In this document: piece after piece, positions 13,226-15,216 of the stretch
Numbering within the stretch: the first letter of the stretch is position 1
How the letters are laid out: each line of letters begins with the position of its first letter
Assembly: GCA_016186245.1 (NCBI GenBank)
Contig: JACPLZ010000022.1
Location: forward strand, 1 to 15,216
Reading direction: 5' to 3'
Length of the DNA stretch: 15,216 bases
From: Candidatus Peregrinibacteria bacterium
GTDB lineage: Bacteria > Patescibacteriota > Gracilibacteria > UBA1369 > LOWO2-01-FULL-3
The notes under the pieces: model-generated
Told to the model about the DNA's origin: nothing
What the model saw: the letters and a program-made list of their open reading frames with translations, nothing else
Databases searched by the model: none
Program-made: the position numbers and the translations under genes

Positions 13226-13317
13226 TAGGAAGCTCAGAAAATCGATGCAATGCGAGGAAGCAAGCTATTCCTGATCGAGTCGCTGACAATGCAGTGCGCG
13301 ATTTTCTGAGCTTCCTA
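13226..13317. repeat. 92-bp element with 19-bp perfect inverted repeats
   Basis: TAGGAAGCTCAGAAAATCG (13226-13244) and its exact complement (13299-13317) flank 54 bp that contain a smaller dyad AGGAA...TTCCT. T-rich sequence follows on the right. The arms could be terminal repeats of a very small non-autonomous element (MITE-like), or the stem of a long RNA hairpin; no target-site duplication is evident (left flank TTTTTT, right flank TGTTTG). Confidence 0.7.
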
Positions 13318-13369
13318 TGTTTGTTTTTATTTTCGGGGAGACTAATCCCTTCTTTTTTTTAAGCCTTGC

Positions 13370-13520
13370 TTTGGACGATGTTTTCAGTCGCGCCTGCGAC
13401 CGCCTGTTTGATGTGACCTACTACCCGTACCTGAGGTGCAGGGAAGTCACCAGGCCCAACCGCCGAAGCGGTAGTAGACTGGGGCGGCTCAGTGAGTCAA
13501 AAAGAGCCATTGCAAAGCCA
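13370..13520. other. Densely structured segment with a possible pseudoknot
   Basis: G+C-rich relative to its surroundings. Dyads: GTCGC-GCCT-GCGAC (13387-13400); GTGAC (13413-13417) with GTCAC (13446-13450); CTACTACC (13418-13425) with GGTAGTAG (13470-13477), which crosses the previous stem; ACCGC-CGAA-GCGGT nearby; GACT/AGTC (13477-13498). The ends GCTTTG (13369-13374) and CAAAGC (13513-13518) can close the whole. An 83-codon ORF crosses it on the plus strand but is low-complexity in meaning and rejected as a gene. Confidence 0.4.
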
Positions 13521-13547
13521 GATTTTTTTGCCGAAGGCAAAAAAATC
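13521..13547. repeat. 27-bp perfect hairpin, relative of the one before ftsW
   Basis: GATTTTTTTGCC (13521-13532), GAA, GGCAAAAAAATC (13536-13547): 12-bp perfect arms with T/A tracts inside the stem, a form compatible with a bidirectional terminator. Same design as 9143-9163. Confidence 0.65.
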
Positions 13548-13567
13548 CTTAGCAAGCACATTTTATA

Positions 13568-13608
13568 ACCTTATGACCTAAGGTCGCACCGGTATGGGGC
13601 GATGTGCG
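13568..13608. other. Two adjacent small hairpins
   Basis: ACCTT-ATGACCT-AAGGT (13568-13584) is directly followed by CGCAC (13585-13589) ... GTGCG (13604-13608). Both would also be formed in the minus-strand transcript proposed here. The sequence on to the sdaAB start (13609-13827) holds two opposed promoters and nothing else recognisable. Confidence 0.35.
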
Positions 13609-13702
13609 TTGCAGTAGTACATGGTTGCCTATTTTTCAAATTTCTCTCACCGGGTTCGACGATGGCATCTTAGTATCATTCATCATCAAACCGTATCACA
13701 CA

Positions 13703-13731
13703 ACTATACCAATTCATTCAATCCGCCACAA
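13703..13731 (-). promoter_or_regulatory. Minus-strand promoter pointing away from sdaAB
   Basis: Minus strand: TTGTGG (13731-13726), 17-nt spacer, TATAGT (13708-13703) with an extended -10 TG (TGGTATAGT). It has no protein gene downstream on that strand and is the main evidence for the proposed leftward noncoding RNA. Confidence 0.5.
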
Positions 13732-13735
13732 CCGT

Positions 13736-13763
13736 TTGCCATGGACATATTTACGGATATTGT
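13736..13763 (+). promoter_or_regulatory. Possible promoter of sdaAB-sdaAA
   Basis: TTGCCA (13736-13741), 16-nt spacer, TATTGT (13758-13763), giving a leader of about 58 nt before the ATG at 13828. The same hexamer pair (TTGCC-, TATTGT) appears before the tRNA-like RNA. Weak match. Confidence 0.3.
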
Positions 13764-13827
13764 ATTATTCAAATGTGGACTTTCCATAAACTGCCTGCTA
13801 AACTGGAGCAAAATTCCAATTTACAAA

Positions 13828-14514
13828 ATGCCAAATTTATCCATTTTTGATATCGCTGGACCGATAATGGTTGGACCATCCAGTTCTCACACTGCCGGAG
13901 CCTGCAAGATCGGACAGTTTGCGCGCGCTCTTTTCCATGCCACTCCCAAAAAAGTAACATTCTATCTTCATGGTTCTTTTGGCGAAGTTTACAAAGGACA
14001 TGCTACCGATAGGGCGCTTCTCGCGGGCATTATGAAATTCATGACCAGCGATCCGCGCATCAAAGACAGTTTCGCGATCGCAAAGAAAAAAGGCCTCGCC
14101 TATAAATTCATCAAAAAAAATCTCGGTTCCAGATATCATCCAAATACGGTGCGAGTGGTTCTCGAAAATAGGGATCGGAAAATGTCTGTCATTGGGTGCT
14201 CTATCGGCGGCGGTATGATCGAAATTGTCAAAATTGATAACTTCAACGTCTATATCAAAGGCCGCGCAGGCAAATATCTTTCGCTGGTGATTTGTCATGA
14301 TAAAAATCCCAATCTATTGCCGGAAATAATCGCCAAAATTAGAAAACTTGGCATCAACATTGTCGAAACAGTGCAGACAAATTACAAGGATAAAACTTTG
14401 ACAGTGCTCAGTGTTGAAGGCAAACGCATCACTTTGCAGGAAGTTATTGATCTGGAAAATACCACTCCCGGCATTAATTTCATCCGGTCATTATCTAAAC
14501 TCCAAAGCCAATGA
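13828..14514 (+). CDS. sdaAB: L-serine dehydratase, iron-sulfur type, beta subunit
   Basis: 228 residues from the ATG at 13828. Upstream in-frame codons back to 13621 are rejected: they look non-coding and the family starts at SIFDIAGPIMVGPSSSHTAGA, here residues 5-25. That segment contains the PSSSHTAGA signature of the beta domain. A C-terminal ACT-like domain (about 140-228; LGINIVETVQTNYKDKTLTV) probably binds serine or acts allosterically. The enzyme deaminates L-serine to pyruvate and ammonia using an oxygen-sensitive 4Fe-4S cluster held by the alpha subunit. The stop overlaps the alpha-subunit start (ATGA, 14511-14514), so translation is coupled. No Shine-Dalgarno is present before the start. 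Confidence 0.92.
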   Translation: MPNLSIFDIAGPIMVGPSSSHTAGACKIGQFARALFHATPKKVTFYLHGSFGEVYKGHATDRALLAGIMKFMTSDPRIKDSFAIAKKKGLAYKFIKKNLGSRYHPNTVRVVLENRDRKMSVIGCSIGGGMIEIVKIDNFNVYIKGRAGKYLSLVICHDKNPNLLPEIIAKIRKLGINIVETVQTNYKDKTLTVLSVEGKRITLQEVIDLENTTPGINFIRSLSKLQSQ

Positions 14515-15216
14515 AAAAAAATGCATATGAATTTCATTCAGCGGCGGATGTTTTAAGGCTTGCCAAAAAATACGGTATTCCGATTTCAGAAGTCGCCAAA
14601 AGATATGAGTCGGAGCACAGCGGCAAATCCATCCCCGCCATCCGCAATAAAATGAAGCAGACGAGAAATGTTATGTATGAAGCTGTCCGAAGCGGCATCA
14701 AGTCCGATCAGCGCTCCAAAATGGGAATGGTGGGCGGCGACGCCAAAAAACTTTATGCTTCGCTTAAAAAATTGGATGGCATGATGGGCAATAAAGTTAC
14801 TGTGCGGGCGATGGCTTATGCGATTGCGGTAGGCGAGCAGAACGCCTGCATGGGGAGAATAGTCGCTTTTCCTACGGCAGGCGGAGCCGGCGTTGTGCCT
14901 GGTACTTTATTCAGCTGTGCGGAGCATTTTAAAGCCGGCAAAAGGCGGTTGTTGCGGGCAATGTTTTGTGCGTCCGCGGTTGGCCTGTTGATTGCCGAAA
15001 ATGCCACGTTGTCAGCTGCAAAAGGCGGCTGCCAGGCGGAAGTTGGAGCAGGTGTGGCGATGGCTGCCGCTGGTATCACCGAAATGCGCGATGGCACTCC
15101 CGAGCAGTGTTTTAACGCGGCTGCGATCGGTCTTAAAAGTTATCTCGGTCTGGCATGTGATCCTCTCGGCGGTCTGGTGGAAGTGCCCTGCATAAAACGC
15201 AATGCGCTCGGATGTA
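14511..15216 (+). CDS. sdaAA: L-serine dehydratase, iron-sulfur type, alpha subunit (3' end outside the window)
   Basis: The first 235 residues of a subunit that is usually about 290 long; it runs off the right edge. The reading begins at the ATGA overlap with sdaAB. Characteristic segments: AFPTAGGAGVVPGTL, GGCQAEVGAGVAMAAAG and ACDPLGGLVEVPCIKRNA. Cysteines 174, 216 and 227 should ligate the 4Fe-4S cluster: their 42- and 11-residue spacing equals that of Cys343, Cys385 and Cys396 in the Legionella enzyme. The cluster's free iron binds the serine hydroxyl for dehydration. Together with the beta subunit it forms the two-gene (Bacillus-type) enzyme, giving the cell a route from serine to pyruvate. 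Confidence 0.93.
   Translation, partial: MKKNAYEFHSAADVLRLAKKYGIPISEVAKRYESEHSGKSIPAIRNKMKQTRNVMYEAVRSGIKSDQRSKMGMVGGDAKKLYASLKKLDGMMGNKVTVRAMAYAIAVGEQNACMGRIVAFPTAGGAGVVPGTLFSCAEHFKAGKRRLLRAMFCASAVGLLIAENATLSAAKGGCQAEVGAGVAMAAAGITEMRDGTPEQCFNAAAIGLKSYLGLACDPLGGLVEVPCIKRNALGC

Larger units (their letters stand above)
13141..13696 (-). ncRNA. Candidate structured noncoding RNA, about 550 nt, minus strand
   Basis: Bounded by a promoter (-35 at 13731-13726, -10 at 13708-13703, expected start near 13696) and by the terminator at 13165-13141, both on the minus strand. Inside there is no credible ORF in any frame but dense dyad structure: hairpins at 13568-13584, 13585-13608, 13521-13547, 13387-13400, a possible pseudoknot at 13413-13477, a 92-nt hairpin at 13226-13317 and an A+T hairpin at 13182-13215. 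I find no conserved motifs of RNase P RNA, SRP RNA, tmRNA or a familiar riboswitch. Transcript limits are inferred from promoter and terminator only; parts could instead belong to rightward transcripts or be repeat debris. Confidence 0.4.

Noticed and set aside
13321..13345. Group I intron core (AGACTA motif in GGGGAGACTAATCCC)
   Set aside because: No matching P/Q/S elements or partner P7 strand, and no interrupted exon nearby.
13317..13568. An 83-codon plus-strand ORF over the structured region
   Set aside because: It starts in the arm of a 19-bp inverted repeat, runs through several perfect hairpins and a T-tract, and gives an arginine/serine-rich sequence without family features. Structure explains the region better than coding.
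13621..13827. N-terminal extension of sdaAB to an ATG at 13621
   Set aside because: The 69 extra residues are His/Asn-rich and unlike the family; the conserved start SIFDIAGP follows directly after the ATG at 13828, and promoters of both strands lie in the extension.

Overview
The window looks like a bacterial chromosome segment at roughly 40-45 % G+C from a small-genome, uncultured lineage. A Patescibacteria/CPR member such as a Peregrinibacteria-like organism is my guess, with low confidence. The grounds are the near absence of Shine-Dalgarno sequences, several promoters whose -10 box lies only 6-9 nt before the ATG (leaderless transcripts), tight gene packing and highly diverged proteins. 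TGA is used as a true stop (antitoxin, lspA, murG, lemA-like, sdaAB), so this is the standard code and not the TGA=Gly code of Gracilibacteria/Absconditabacteria.

Layout. (1) 1-598, minus strand: a Phd/YefM antitoxin with the first codons of a RelE/ParE-type toxin running off the left edge, preceded by a small basic orphan ORF. (2) 712-1347: lexA, divergent from (3) 1471-5268, a 1265-residue protein holding two complete but diverged MutS-type ATPase modules in one chain. The 123-bp gap between them carries two opposed promoters and two palindromes, so DNA-damage control by LexA is plausible. (4) 5273-6516, minus: a two-gene STAS-like (DUF4325) / GHKL-ATPase cassette with its own promoter, ending 4 nt from the MutS-like stop. 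(5) 6554-9127, minus: the cell-wall operon ftsW-murG-lemA-like. (6) 9230-10424, plus: lspA and a six-helix membrane protein of unknown function. (7) 10498-11684, minus: a small orphan ORF and aroE, which is interrupted by one in-frame TGA. (8) 11744-12766: a MscS channel. (9) 12767-13827: a gene-free kilobase with a 70-nt tRNA-like RNA plus terminator, a repeat of part of that RNA, and a highly structured stretch bracketed by a minus-strand promoter and a minus-strand terminator. (10) 13828-15216: two-subunit iron-sulfur L-serine dehydratase, the alpha subunit running off the right edge.

Most notable: the tandem MutS-like protein beside lexA; the D-arm-less tRNA-like RNA, which carries the G3:U70 pair typical of alanine-accepting tRNAs and tmRNA; the candidate ~550-nt minus-strand noncoding RNA; and the in-frame stop in an otherwise intact aroE. 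All calls come from reading the sequence; no database search was run.
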